Assembly: GCA_028551475.1 (NCBI GenBank)
Contig: CM052357.1
Span: 26,371,745-26,435,744, forward strand
Source of the DNA: Casuarina equisetifolia
Taxonomy: Eukaryota; Streptophyta; Magnoliopsida; Fagales; Casuarinaceae
Direction of reading: 5' to 3'
Length of the DNA stretch: 64,000 nt
Shown: positions 53,501-64,000 of the stretch, in pieces
Layout: each line of letters starts with the position of its first letter
Numbering within the stretch: position 1 is the stretch's first letter
The notes under the pieces: model-generated
What the model saw: only the letters and a program-made list of their open reading frames with translations
Databases searched by the model: none
What the model was told of the DNA's origin: nothing
Program-made: the position numbers and the translations under genes

Positions 53501-55347
53501 AACTTAATTTTTGCACTGAATGCTAGGCCTATAATCTTAGCAAGTAATTGATGTTTTCACTAAGTTGGCAATCTAGGTAGCAAGTGTCGTGAAAAATACA
53601 TTTATATGAAAGATCAGTGACCACATATTTAAATGATTAATAGGCACTATAGAAATGGGCAAACTCAAATGATTCTGCAGCAAAGCTAAAAGTATTACAA
53701 GATAATGATTTGGTGACAAGGAACAAAACTTGAACACTAAATCAAACCTTATCTTTTCTGATGAGCTTGCATCCTGCAAGAGGACCAGCAGTCTGGAAAA
53801 CTTCAGCAAGAAGCTTCTCGGAGACATTTACATGAATATTTCCTACATAGCTGAAATCATCAAAAAAATCAGATTCACCATCTTGAGTGAACTAGTACAC
53901 GTAATACCACACTCACAAGCAAATCCTTCCATTGCATTTACAAGTTCTTTATAATTGAGTTTTCTAGGAGTCCCATTGGCTAAAGGATACTTACACAAAC
54001 TAAGAGACCATGAAACAAAGAAAATCCTCAAGCTAAAAGAACAAATGAGAAAAAGATAGGGAGGAACAAAAAGAAAAAAGAAAGAAAAAAAAGTGTTACA
54101 TAGCAACACTCACACACTGCGGCATGAAGATGAGTCAAAGCCAGGAGGCAGATTCCCACTTGGGATAGGTTCCATCTGCAAAATATTAAAGTAAAAAAGA
54201 AAATGAACAAAGTAAATCCTAGCGATCCAAGCTCACACCCTATTAAACTAAAAGATCCCCGAGAAAACAGGATAAGCAACTAATAGAACTCCAATACCCC
54301 AGCCACAAATCTACCAAAAAAAAAAAATCAAACACATAAATCTCTATTTCACAAATAAAAATGAGGAAAAGAAAACCATTTATACTCATAAATGCAGAAG
54401 GTGGTCAACCATCAGGAATCTCCTTATAAAGAGAAAGCGAAAGTAATCAAACAAAATCCAGTAAATTATAGAAGTGCATATGAAAGTCTAAAGAACATTT
54501 ATTTCCTTATTTGTAAAGTATGATAACATTCAAATGGACAATTAATGAAATTTCTACATAGCTAGCATGGAAGTGAACGCTTAAAAAGTTTATCTCGAAA
54601 CCTGTTACGAATTTAAACCATGAACACACTTCCCATCCCCCTTGTTCCAACCCCTCCAAAAAATGATTTCTCACTTAAGAAAGCAAAGAGAAAACAAATA
54701 CTATGGACCAACATTTCTAAGAGAATATACAAATAAATGCCCATTTTAAAACTTTAATTCAAGGTAAATTCAAATAATAAATGTCTTCAACCCTCCTTAT
54801 TATCTTGGTTTTGCATCATTTTTTTTTTCCGGCCGCAGGCGGGGGTGGGGGGGTGGTGTGTATTGAAGTGCATCTTTTTTCCTCGCCAAAAATCCAGATA
54901 TAAGAATTCCCTCTGATTTATCCAATCAAGAAAAGAAATGCCAGGTTTTCTTGACAGTCTAAGCGGATTATTCCAGCCGGTTTTCCCTCGTATTTATCCA
55001 CTCAAAAATAGACATATCAAGTTTTCATCACATACAAAAATGGACGGCAATTGTAAAGAAGAGATGGCGGATTAGTTCCGCAAGGTTTTAGATTCTGAAA
55101 GGAACCAAATACAACAAAATGCCATAGATATTGCACAGAAGGGAGATAAAATAGAAGGACATACATACACATGCGTGTTTATCTACATGTAAGTGTATAT
55201 AAAAGACGAAATGCATGTGTATGTTTATACCTGAGACATGGCAGCCGCGAGGACACCGGGGTGATACATGGGAGGCTGCTGAAGTAGGGCTTGTTGCATC
55301 AGGGCTTGCTGTTGTTGTTGCTGCTGCAGCTTCAGCCTCTGTTCCAT
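47544..55347 (-). CDS. UBP1: UBP1-type oligouridylate-binding protein, three RRMs
   Basis: Exons from the 5' end: 55347-55231, 54175-54114, 53850-53748, 52612-52536, 52152-52091, 51984-51897, 51626-51551, 51198-51168, 51070-50951, 50119-50034, 48875-48702, 47858-47544. They give 436 aa. The start [10 protein letters not shown] leads into a short polyglutamine and methionine-rich region. RRM1 (about 60-135) has VYVGNI and [11 protein letters not shown]2 (about 143-220) has NVFVGDLS and [11 protein letters not shown]3 (about 264-338) has TVYVGNLS and KGFGFVRY. A Pro/Gln/Met-rich tail ends MYDGYPSN...QQLMYYR. Plant UBP1 proteins bind U-rich pre-mRNA and mRNA in nucleus and cytoplasm, promote splicing and mRNA stability, and join stress granules like animal TIA-1. 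All junctions keep frame; exon 8 is only 31 nt. Confidence 0.93.
52750..52778. repeat. Homopolymer inverted repeat in a UBP1 intron
   Basis: CC-T8-C7-A10-GG: a T run and an A run flank a C run and could fold into a small hairpin in the pre-mRNA. It is also a site prone to length error. Confidence 0.8.
54839..54862 (+). other. G-rich tract in UBP1 intron 1
   Basis: GGCGGGGGTGGGGGGGTGGTGTG follows a run of T, so the transcript strand is C-rich. It has G-quadruplex potential in the DNA. Function unknown. Confidence 0.6.
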
Positions 55348-56253
55348 TTTCCTCACTCTCTCGTATATTTTGTCCCAGGAAACAGTTATTCAGATCGACA
55401 ACTCTGGAACAATAATCAATCTCTCGGTTTGGTCGCAAGGAAAGCGCAAAAAGGCGTTCGACGTTCAAGCAGGAAGTACGATCCTCGCAATTACCGAATC
55501 ACTCTCATTCCTCTTTGAGCTCTCGATAAAATTGAAATTCGAGAAAGGAGTATCCAGAATGATCGGCTCTACTCGGAAAATATAAATCACATAACTCGCG
55601 CGAGCCTGAAGCAGGAGGAGAACCTCGGAAGCCGATCGATGAGAATCCTGCGTGTATCGGACTCTGGACGTGTTAGTCGTGTCTCGGCGCGACTTAGAGT
55701 GGAAGACGGTGGGTTTCGGTTTCGGATGGTCTAAAGATTGTTTCTCCGTTGTTCTATAATTCTCTATTTTTAATTATTTTGTTTTTATAGGGATAAACCA
55801 AAATAACCAAATAAACAAAATAATTCCCTTTATTTTTTATTTTTATCTTTTTTTCTAAAAATGGCTTTCAGGATTAAGTTCAGTTGACCATTAAAAAAAA
55901 TCAAGAGGGATTTTATTCATGTAAACTGTTTAAAAAAACTGAAGTGTTGTTTGGCCTGATTATTTATCTAGCCACAGAATAATAAATATTGATATACTAG
56001 TACATATTTCAAAAATAGGAAAATCAAATGGGCTTTACATAACTAGAAATAGCCCAAAAAAATCTACAAAAAGATTGCATAATCTACAACAAAATCGACC
56101 TCTGTGTTGTATACATATGCGCCTCCCGATGTGCAGAAGAATCTCCAGATTGTCAGAAATTATTTGCTCATCATGATGGAAGGGGCCTGGTTTGCCACCA
56201 TTGTAGTTAGTCATATCAAAGAGCCTTGGGCTCTCCTGCTATTTCACAAAGGA
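55348..56253 (-). promoter_or_regulatory. UBP1 leader and promoter, and 3' flank of the topoisomerase gene
   Basis: About 55348-55740 is GC-richer and is the likely leader and core promoter of UBP1, with no ATG-initiated upstream frame of note. Positions 55740-56100 are AT-rich. Positions 56100-56253 are the likely 3' UTR of the gene to the right, which is on the same strand. Confidence 0.45.
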
Positions 56254-59200
56254 CTACGTGGCCTCCACTTCTTCAACCTTCGGTTTGTTCTTGGGTCGGC
56301 CACATCGTCTTACATCTTTGCTTGACAAGAGCTGCAATGCCTTCTCAAGGGTCATGTCACTCGGCTTCAGATTCTGCACAAATTTAACATAAGCTGTCAT
56401 ACTTCAACTTGAATTCCATACAATGTCATCTGATCTTGTTTGTAGCTGTATTGACCTTGATATACTTCATATCTAGTCCAATTCATATTATAGAAATAAC
56501 ATTTTTCAATGGAACATAATATTTGTAAGTTTTCCTCACAAAAATACAATTCAAAAACTTAGACAGTATAACCATTATTGTAAAAATTAAGATATACATA
56601 AACGGTAAGATTTTATTAGTTAATTTTTATAAAAAATTTAAATTTTTTCAAATACAATCTTTTAGTCTGTTATAACTAAATAATTTTGAATTTTAATTGA
56701 TAATATAAATTACCTGACATTTTATCCAAAAAAAAAAATTCTAAAGTGCTTTGGACAGAAATTTTGTTACTATGGCTCATATGTTCCTCATAAATCAACT
56801 AGGAAATTTATAGTACCCACACCATAGGCATGCCAATGAACCCAAAGTTCATGGCAATCCACATAACACTTTCTATAATTAGTCCTATAACTTCTTTTCT
56901 CTTTTGTTTGGGGTAAAGTACCCAATTTACCAAAGATCCCTGTCCACTGATATAACTGGACTATCTGCATAAACTAGTACCCCTTTTTTAACATGGAAAT
57001 GGGGAGACAAATCGTCCAATAACGACCACCTGACAGGAGATGCTCACAAATTATATGTATACCTTGGGGACTGAAGCATTTGACCGTCGATGTCTAACTG
57101 AAAATCCAACCCTTCCAAGCTTTAATATCACTGGTTGGCCATCCTTGGGATGGTTTCCCTAAGAAGAAGGTGCAAAACGGATAAGCTCATTGAGAGGAAA
57201 AATGAAACAGAACTCAACTTAGAGAATGACAAACATACCAATGTCAAAGGGAAGCGTAGTAACTCAAAAGCATCTTCTAGTGTAATAGAGTCCACATTCT
57301 TTATCTGAAAAGAACATATAAAGTTTAAGAAATCCAGTCAAAAGTTTGTATTATGTGTGCTGCACAGGAATACTGGGGAAAGAAAAAAAATTCAAGAGTA
57401 GTGGTCTTTGTCAATTGAGAACAGATATACATACATTGCAGATGCAACAATCCAATATACCAAAGACAGCAAGTACAATCATGGTTAAGATTATTTGGTT
57501 AAAGTTGGGTGCCGAACAAACAGATTACATAGAAAAGAGTCTGGTATTAATCCGAACACAATGAGGCAAAGACACTAAGACTGCCGAAACAGGTATTAAT
57601 CCATACACAAAGTACGAAAATATGACTTCAGTGGAGCAGGCATCAAAACTTTCCTGTATGAATGTATATGCATATGACTTTTGGCATTCTTCAAAACGTA
57701 AAGGTTTTGAAAAGATGCAAAGAGTATGAATATTTAGAAGTGAAAAGAAAGGGGGATTGAGATGGGTACAAAGAAAATGAGGTTTGAAAAGGAATACAAG
57801 GGCAGTGGACAACCAAAGAGTTGGTTGTTGATGAGTAGAAAGGTGATATCCATTAAACACCATATCAAAAATCCCAGAAGGGAATGACAAGTTTCAGTAA
57901 TTTTATTCCCCTAGTAACGATTTAGGTAACAAAAAAAAAAATTAAGTGAAGCCACATTAATATGGTATGCATTCATTAACGACATAAATTACATTTAACA
58001 TCGCAGGACAATAAATGAGCATAGGTGATGCGCATGGCAAAACTGAAAGGGGTCATGATTTTCGTATAAACATGGAATACCCACAAAAAAAAAAAAAAAA
58101 GTCTCTATCATTGATGTAGATGCACAGGATTGCAAAGAAGAAAAAAGAGGGTTTTTCGTTGATCATACGTACATGGGAAACAGAGACTCTTTTAGGTGAG
58201 TATCCTTTCCTGTCTTCACCAAGCTGTATATAGAATCCATAAGGACCTTTCTTTAACAGAACCTTAAAGAAAAGAATAATTTATAGTCAATACAAATGAG
58301 AAACAAAAAATGCACCAAATCAAATTTTAACATCCGTTGATCAAATTAAACAAAAAACTCGAATTTCAACTCCGAACCTTTTCAGTGGAACCTGGATGAA
58401 TGCCCAGTAGTTTTGGCTCCTCTACGCTGGTGTTGCTTTGAGGAGTGACTTCTTCATCATCACCATATAATGTCTTTGCGATATACCTAATTACAGCAAC
58501 CCAGAAAGTAAGTCAATCATTAAGGAAACCTGCAATCATTACTAAGACACTCTTTAACAACAAAAAGGATTTAAGCAAATAACTCATGCGAAACAGTAAC
58601 TTTATGCACAAACTTTCACCATGCTGTTCATACTCACTTGCACCTTGGGTGTTGATCACAACCGATAAAATAACCAGAGCCGAACCTACTTACTTTGAAA
58701 ATCAAAGTTCCCTCCATACAACTGAAACATGTCCAGATAAAGATTACAACAAGAATTAATGGTTGAAGATATTCAAGACACACATCTGTATACAGATTAT
58801 AAAATAAACTATTGAAACATTGCATTGCATTAGATGAACAGCAGCAACAATAACTAACCACAGTATCATATTCGTGAATTATAATATCAGTCAGCATGGA
58901 TATTTTCTTCTTCTTCTTTTTTTTTTTTTTTTTCTCACTGGGAATGTGATGAATTATCATAGGCCCATATTATCTGATGAATGGAGAAGAGGGTAAACAG
59001 TCAATTCCCTCCAAAACCAGAAGCATCTTGCCACTACATAGATCTTAAAGAAAATAAGGTCACAAATCCAATCTCACATGAACATGTGAATTGCATGTGA
59101 AAAACAGGGATTGCCTACCTCAGACAGAAGTCACTTTCTCCATTCAGTTCCAGTACATTTCAACTCACAATTACAACATAGAAGAGTAACCATGCAGTCA

Positions 59201-62200
59201 GATACATACCTTGGACATGTCCTGCTTTTTTCCGGAAGAGAATCAAATATGAAGTCCCCGAATTTTTTCTCCAGCATTTTCTCCACCTGAAAATATCAAA
59301 AGTTTGGTAATTGGAGGCCTCTGAACTTTAGCCGAACTTGTAACTTGACAGAGACAAAGCACTCATAGCCTTGACTCTATTTGTACCTGGTGTATATGGA
59401 CTTTACTAGCACGTTCACAATATGAGCTAAAACGTGTCCAGTAATCTTTGAGAAGGCCTTTCCATTCAGTCAATCCAGCACAAACATTATCAAGCTGGAG
59501 CAAGAGTAAAAGAAATCAATAACCAAAACAACAGAAAAGATGGAGCATGGTTAACAAGTTAATTCTCGGCAAGTTATATATGATACACAATAAAGTATAG
59601 GGAAAGGACATCAAATTACTAACTATTGCATGCATGCAATATAAATTTGTAAAGAAGGCTTGCATATTGGAACATTCACAAAGCGATGCTAAACAACCAA
59701 ATTAAAGAAGGTAATGATCAACAATAATAAATGTACCAAAAGTTTAAATCAAACTACCTCAGTCTCCATATCAGCAGTGAAACTGTAGTCTGTCACCTCA
59801 GAAAAATGGTGACAAAGAAATGCGGACACCTAGACATAATCGGACAAAAACAAGTTACTGACAAGGAAAGGGAGCAAAAATCTTTATTAATAATTGGAGA
59901 CAAAAGTAGCTAACAACCGGGCTACTATAAATCAGAACCACTGATCAAAAAGGCAACAAAAATAACAAATCCAGAAGTCAAGAGGTGCCCCAAAAGAATT
60001 AAAACAAGAGATAGTCGTTTGTTTTCCAGTGGATACTTAGATTAGTGATTGTGTTTCAACGATGAGACATGAGATGGATTGCATATAGTTTTCATTGGAG
60101 CAGGTAGCTGGAAGCCCTTGGGAATGTACATAATGTGCTTCAAGCCCTACTCAGCTAACAAAGGATTGCAAGGAGATTTTGCAGGGGGGCAACCAGGCCT
60201 CCCTAACAGACAGGAGTGGGAATCAAGAGCAGATAAACATCCTGAAAAGAAGTAACAAGTGCTCCATACAATAGCAAGGAATAGTAGAACAAAAATATTT
60301 TTGTTCTGATATTGCCAAGTTTAACAATTTAGAAGCAAGTGGAGACCGATCCAGATGAAAATTGATCTCACTCACAGTTGTCCTCCCTAAAGTGAGTGAG
60401 TGACAAAATATTTCCCAACATTTCAATCAGATTAGACCAACAAAGCTTTAAGCTTTTAACGGTTGGAATCAGATTCCCATTGTTTGCTGATATGGAAAGT
60501 TCCCAAATTCTGGTAGAACTCTGTGTTTATAAGCGAGACTGACTCCTAGAGTAATGTTTTTAGTGATTCTCTGAAACTCCAGGCTCAACTTCTTTGCCCA
60601 ATTATCAGTCTGCACCTGAAGTGAAAAATTCAATGCTGAACAAATCGGAGGATCACTTTCTCCCCATATAAGCTTCTTTTTAGAAATCTCATAAACTGAG
60701 GTTTATAACAATTCCACATTTGCATAAAGAATTGAAAATAAAAAATTGAGGAATCTAAAATTTTAGTGTTCATTATCCTTAGAGTTGCAAATACCATGAC
60801 AAGTCAACTATCAGGATAAGAACAGTATCAAGAGATACTTTTCCAATAGGTAGGTATAAAGGACATCAGACCCATATCTGACCCCACTGCCAAACTCAAA
60901 TCCATGACACATAGTATCTCCGATTTTGATCTCACACAACAAAAAATGTATCCCTGCACAAAATTAGTCTTTACAGGCATATGACAATAGTGACATAGAA
61001 GGCTAATGTTTGGCATGTTAACATCCTATGAAAGTGATAGAGGCGAGTTGGATGGCGCTTCACTATTGATTCTCTGAAAGAATGCCACCACTTAATATAC
61101 TAAGGTATTAAGAGATATGCAGAACATACCATACGACCACGAAATTCTGGATACAATATACGACTTTTCACGGTCACATAGTTTCTATCCTGGGTCATAA
61201 ATAAATCAAGAGTAGAAATATCATCAGTCAAAAGACAAAAGAACGAAAAAATAAAAATAATTATTTAAATACAAAAACGAGAACAAATCCAAATAAGAGA
61301 GGTAAGTTCACCACAAATTGCAGATAACAGGCACATATTCATAAATTTTCAGTCTTTGAAAAACTTTCACCAGTTAATGAAAGCAAAACATGAGAAATTT
61401 GGAAATGGTTTGAGCTACATTTTGAAAGAGTAGCAACCAATCTTGCACTTGCAAATGACCCTATTACTCATAAAATGGTCAGAAAAAGGCAAACAAACCA
61501 AATAAAGACTTCCTTTTTGAGTGTTACAATAACCTTTAAGTAAAGCAGTATTCACTAGCATACTTTGTTAAGCGTAACCTCAAATGCACTTGCATAAGTA
61601 AGCAGCAAAAGAAACTGAACTGGTGAAGAAGGGAAAATATAAAAATAAAAACACCCACAAGAGACAAATCAGAAGGGTATAACAAAGGTACACAATTCAA
61701 GAAGCCTTTCAAGTTAATATAAACATTGTAACAAATAAATTAGTTTAAAAATAAAAAAGGTTCAGTAAAAGAGTGCAACAAACGCACTCAATCCCAAGAA
61801 CACCCTATCAATCGACAGTTAGACTAAATTGTACCCTTGTAAACAGATAAACTTGAAAATCCAACAATTTGCACACTACTTACCTGTAGCACTTTTAGAG
61901 TGCTTGCATATGTCGAAGGTCTTCCAATCCCAAGCTCCTCTAGCTTCTTAACCTATGAATTTCAAGATAGATAAGGTTAGAAAGGAAGGATGAAAGCCAA
62001 TAAAGATCAAAGGTCCAGAAGTAATTGAAGTCAGCCTCCTTCTCTTCCCCCCCACCTCAGACCTTAGCACACATCAAGAAAGCGCTGTGTACATAGGTGG
62101 GCCAGTTAGCACCCAGGCTACAAAATCATCAACATTTCAATAACAACTCGGATGTTAGACTTAATTACACATGAAATATGACTTTCTAAGATTTATTAAG

Positions 62201-64000
62201 CACACAGTTCTATTACAAAGACAAGATCATCACTCTTTCCAATTGATAAGTTTGCATAAGGCTACAAAATCAACACAAACAAATGCAGTCAAAGGATGTG
62301 ACGTTGGCTCAACTGGAAACTATTTTCGTTCAAGCCTTGCTTGAAATTGGGATGACCTATCCAGCATATGTTACAACACAGATCCGATGCAATACAAGCC
62401 ACGAAAGGTTTAAATGATCACATGAAAGTGTTTGAAAGTTAAACTGTAACAAGAAGAGAAAGGCTTATTGCAGAAAGTCAAGGAATTGACATCATCATGT
62501 ATGAAGTAGGTGACTAATGATGGATTCTAGCACAACTGGTTCCTATTTATATATATATAACCGCTTCTTTTCTGAAGACACAAACCAATTAATCATCAAA
62601 AACAAATCAAAGTGGAAGTTCTTAAGCTAACCTTAAAATTGCGCATGCTCTAATCATATAGGAAAATGGCAACAAAACTTAGCTCAAACTATTCTCATTG
62701 AAGTTGCAAACAAGTTTGAAAGAAGCAACTGCAGCCCCAAGTTCAAGCACCCAAAATTACAATGAGAACATGAATGAAATGATATGCCATGTTGAGAGCA
62801 GCTCAGATAAACTAGAAGTCAAACAGGATCAAGATCCAGTAGGAAAGACAGTGGAGACCGTAGAGCTAAAATTAGAAGACTAGGGTAGATCAAATGGAGC
62901 AATGGAAGGGTGGAAAAAGAAAACAAAAGAGTACAGATGCCGAAGAACTCTTGAAAACATTCAAGAAAACTTTAACTATCAGTACATATGTTTCTACACG
63001 ATATTAAATAAAATTCCTTAACAAAAGTCTTCTGATTACATAAAAAATTAACATATATACAACCTAGAGATACACACACCACCTTCCAGGACTTTCATTT
63101 TTGTGAACAACTGCATGAAGACTACATCGAGAGGAAAAAATTACAGATTGAAAAACGAAATATACTCAGATGTTAAATAATGGTGCCGAGAATGTACCAA
63201 TGATCCCTCAGAGTAGCGCGGTGGAGGCTGGGTATTATGCTGCTTGAGTTCCACTTTACCAAGATACAATGGATTTCCACGCTAGAAAACAAATAAGTTA
63301 ACAAGGCAGCCGGGGAGAACATAGTACATAAAACTACTAACATCACAATAATCTAACTGAGACTTTAGTAAAAAAACATAGACATGTCAAACATCTGGGC
63401 GATGACCAACAAAATCTGCAGCACGGCCTCATTAACAAGTATAAAATGTTTAACTGAAGGAAGATAGTTTTGCAAAAGAGCTCCAATTGTGCACCCTTTG
63501 AGTAGTCAGGAGGAAATTTGGAAGGGGAGGAATGGAAAATTAGAAAGAGAGAATGGTCTCTCTTCCAAAAACAAGAAATACTATACATGAAAATTGCTAC
63601 CTTCAATGAATTAAGGATCCCAAAAGCCTTATTGCGATCGACCAGGTCATTTTCTTTGTTCCGGATTGCCTCAGCTTCTATGTCCTACAAAAATAATGAA
63701 TAAACAAACCCCAACCTAAAAATGAAGCGTTACACAGGTCAACCAGATAACATTGAAAAGTAAGGCAACTTCCAGATCAAGAAGCAGAAAAGATAAGAAG
63801 AAATGTCAGCTAAAAGAGACATGGGAGCACTAAAAAACCAATGTTGGCACCTAATTATACACATTAATCAGGATTAAACAATAAAAACACATGGAAACAT
63901 ACATGCCTAAGACATGTAAAAGCCCCAGTCAAAGGCACTACTGGAAGAGAAAGGGAAAGAAGATATTGTCATAATAACATTATTTGAAATCAAACAGAAG
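56254..64000 (-). CDS. Bacterial-type DNA topoisomerase I (type IA), 3' part
   Basis: Coding exons from 5': 63684-63601, 63281-63198, 61952-61884, 61189-61130, 59829-59758, 59494-59387, 59286-59210, 58721-58638, 58496/58486-region exon 58486-58378, 58262-58173, 57304-57239, 57158-57063, 56373-56254. They give 372 residues. The gene continues past 64000. HNTQPPPRYSEGSLVKKLEE followed by LGIGRPSTYAS is diagnostic of topoisomerase IA. Then come the ATPVDL-free core end (YVTVKSRILYPEFRGRMV), a C4 zinc ribbon (TCPSC...GCDQHPRCK) and TopA-type C-terminal repeats (LLKKGPYGFYIQLGED; ILKLGRVGFSVRH), each followed by an LTLEDA/MTLEKA-like helix. The Toprim domain and catalytic tyrosine lie outside. The enzyme relaxes negative supercoils by single-strand passage. 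Plant members are nucleus-encoded, and organelle targeting cannot be judged without the N-terminus. Introns 59830-61129 and 61953-63197 hold no recognised feature. Confidence 0.92.
58905..58933. repeat. CTT then poly(T) microsatellite in a topoisomerase intron
   Basis: CTT triplets run into about 15 T. Confidence 0.85.

Noticed and set aside
55088..55468. Minus-strand open frame overlapping the UBP1 start, possible regulatory upstream ORF
   Set aside because: Its first codon is TTG, not ATG, and no upstream ATG opens this frame in the likely leader. It then runs through the UBP1 exon in another frame.

Overview
The window is nuclear DNA of a flowering plant, most likely a dicot. It is AT-rich, its genes are split into many short exons with GT/AG borders, and its proteins belong to plant-specific families: a pollen-type receptor kinase, HPCA1-like LRR receptor kinases, a USP-domain cytoplasmic kinase and a UBP1 oligouridylate-binding protein. 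I cannot place the species more precisely. Exon models were built by hand. For each complete gene the exon lengths sum to an intact reading frame, except where a frameshift is reported.

Left part (1-28,100). The 3' end of a pollen receptor-like kinase gene on + is followed by about 7 kb without genes. That stretch holds a decayed Ty1/copia fragment on -, an interrupted local duplication and a CTCTGT microsatellite. Next come two tandem copies of a 19-exon LRR receptor kinase of the HPCA1 group (LRR-VIII), both on +: copy 1 at 9,472-16,669 and copy 2 at 19,351-26,651. They lie in duplicated blocks of roughly 8.5-9 kb that include promoter and 3' flank. Copy 2 is intact (946 codons). Copy 1 has a 2-nt insertion in its last exon that stops translation inside the kinase domain, and it has lost one cysteine of the ectodomain CxC motif. 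A third, heavily decayed last-exon fragment lies between them.

Middle part (28,100-47,540). A 10-exon gene for RNase H2 subunit B (277 aa, +) is followed by a 3.8-kb tandem array. The array has a period of about 680 bp and the anatomy of a terminal-repeat retrotransposon in miniature (TRIM) on -: about 509-bp LTR-like units that are often exactly 509 bp, initiator-Met-tRNA primer-binding sites and a purine tract, without coding capacity. Then comes a 10-exon receptor-like cytoplasmic kinase with an N-terminal USP domain and no U-box (809 aa, +). Between this gene and the next, convergent one lies a four-copy degenerate repeat.

Right part (47,544-64,000). Two genes lie on -: a complete 12-exon UBP1-type protein with three RRMs (436 aa), and the 3' half of a bacterial-type (type IA) DNA topoisomerase I gene, which continues past the right edge.

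The genes do not form one pathway. They form a normal plant gene neighbourhood in which receptor-kinase duplication and miniature LTR element amplification are the notable events.
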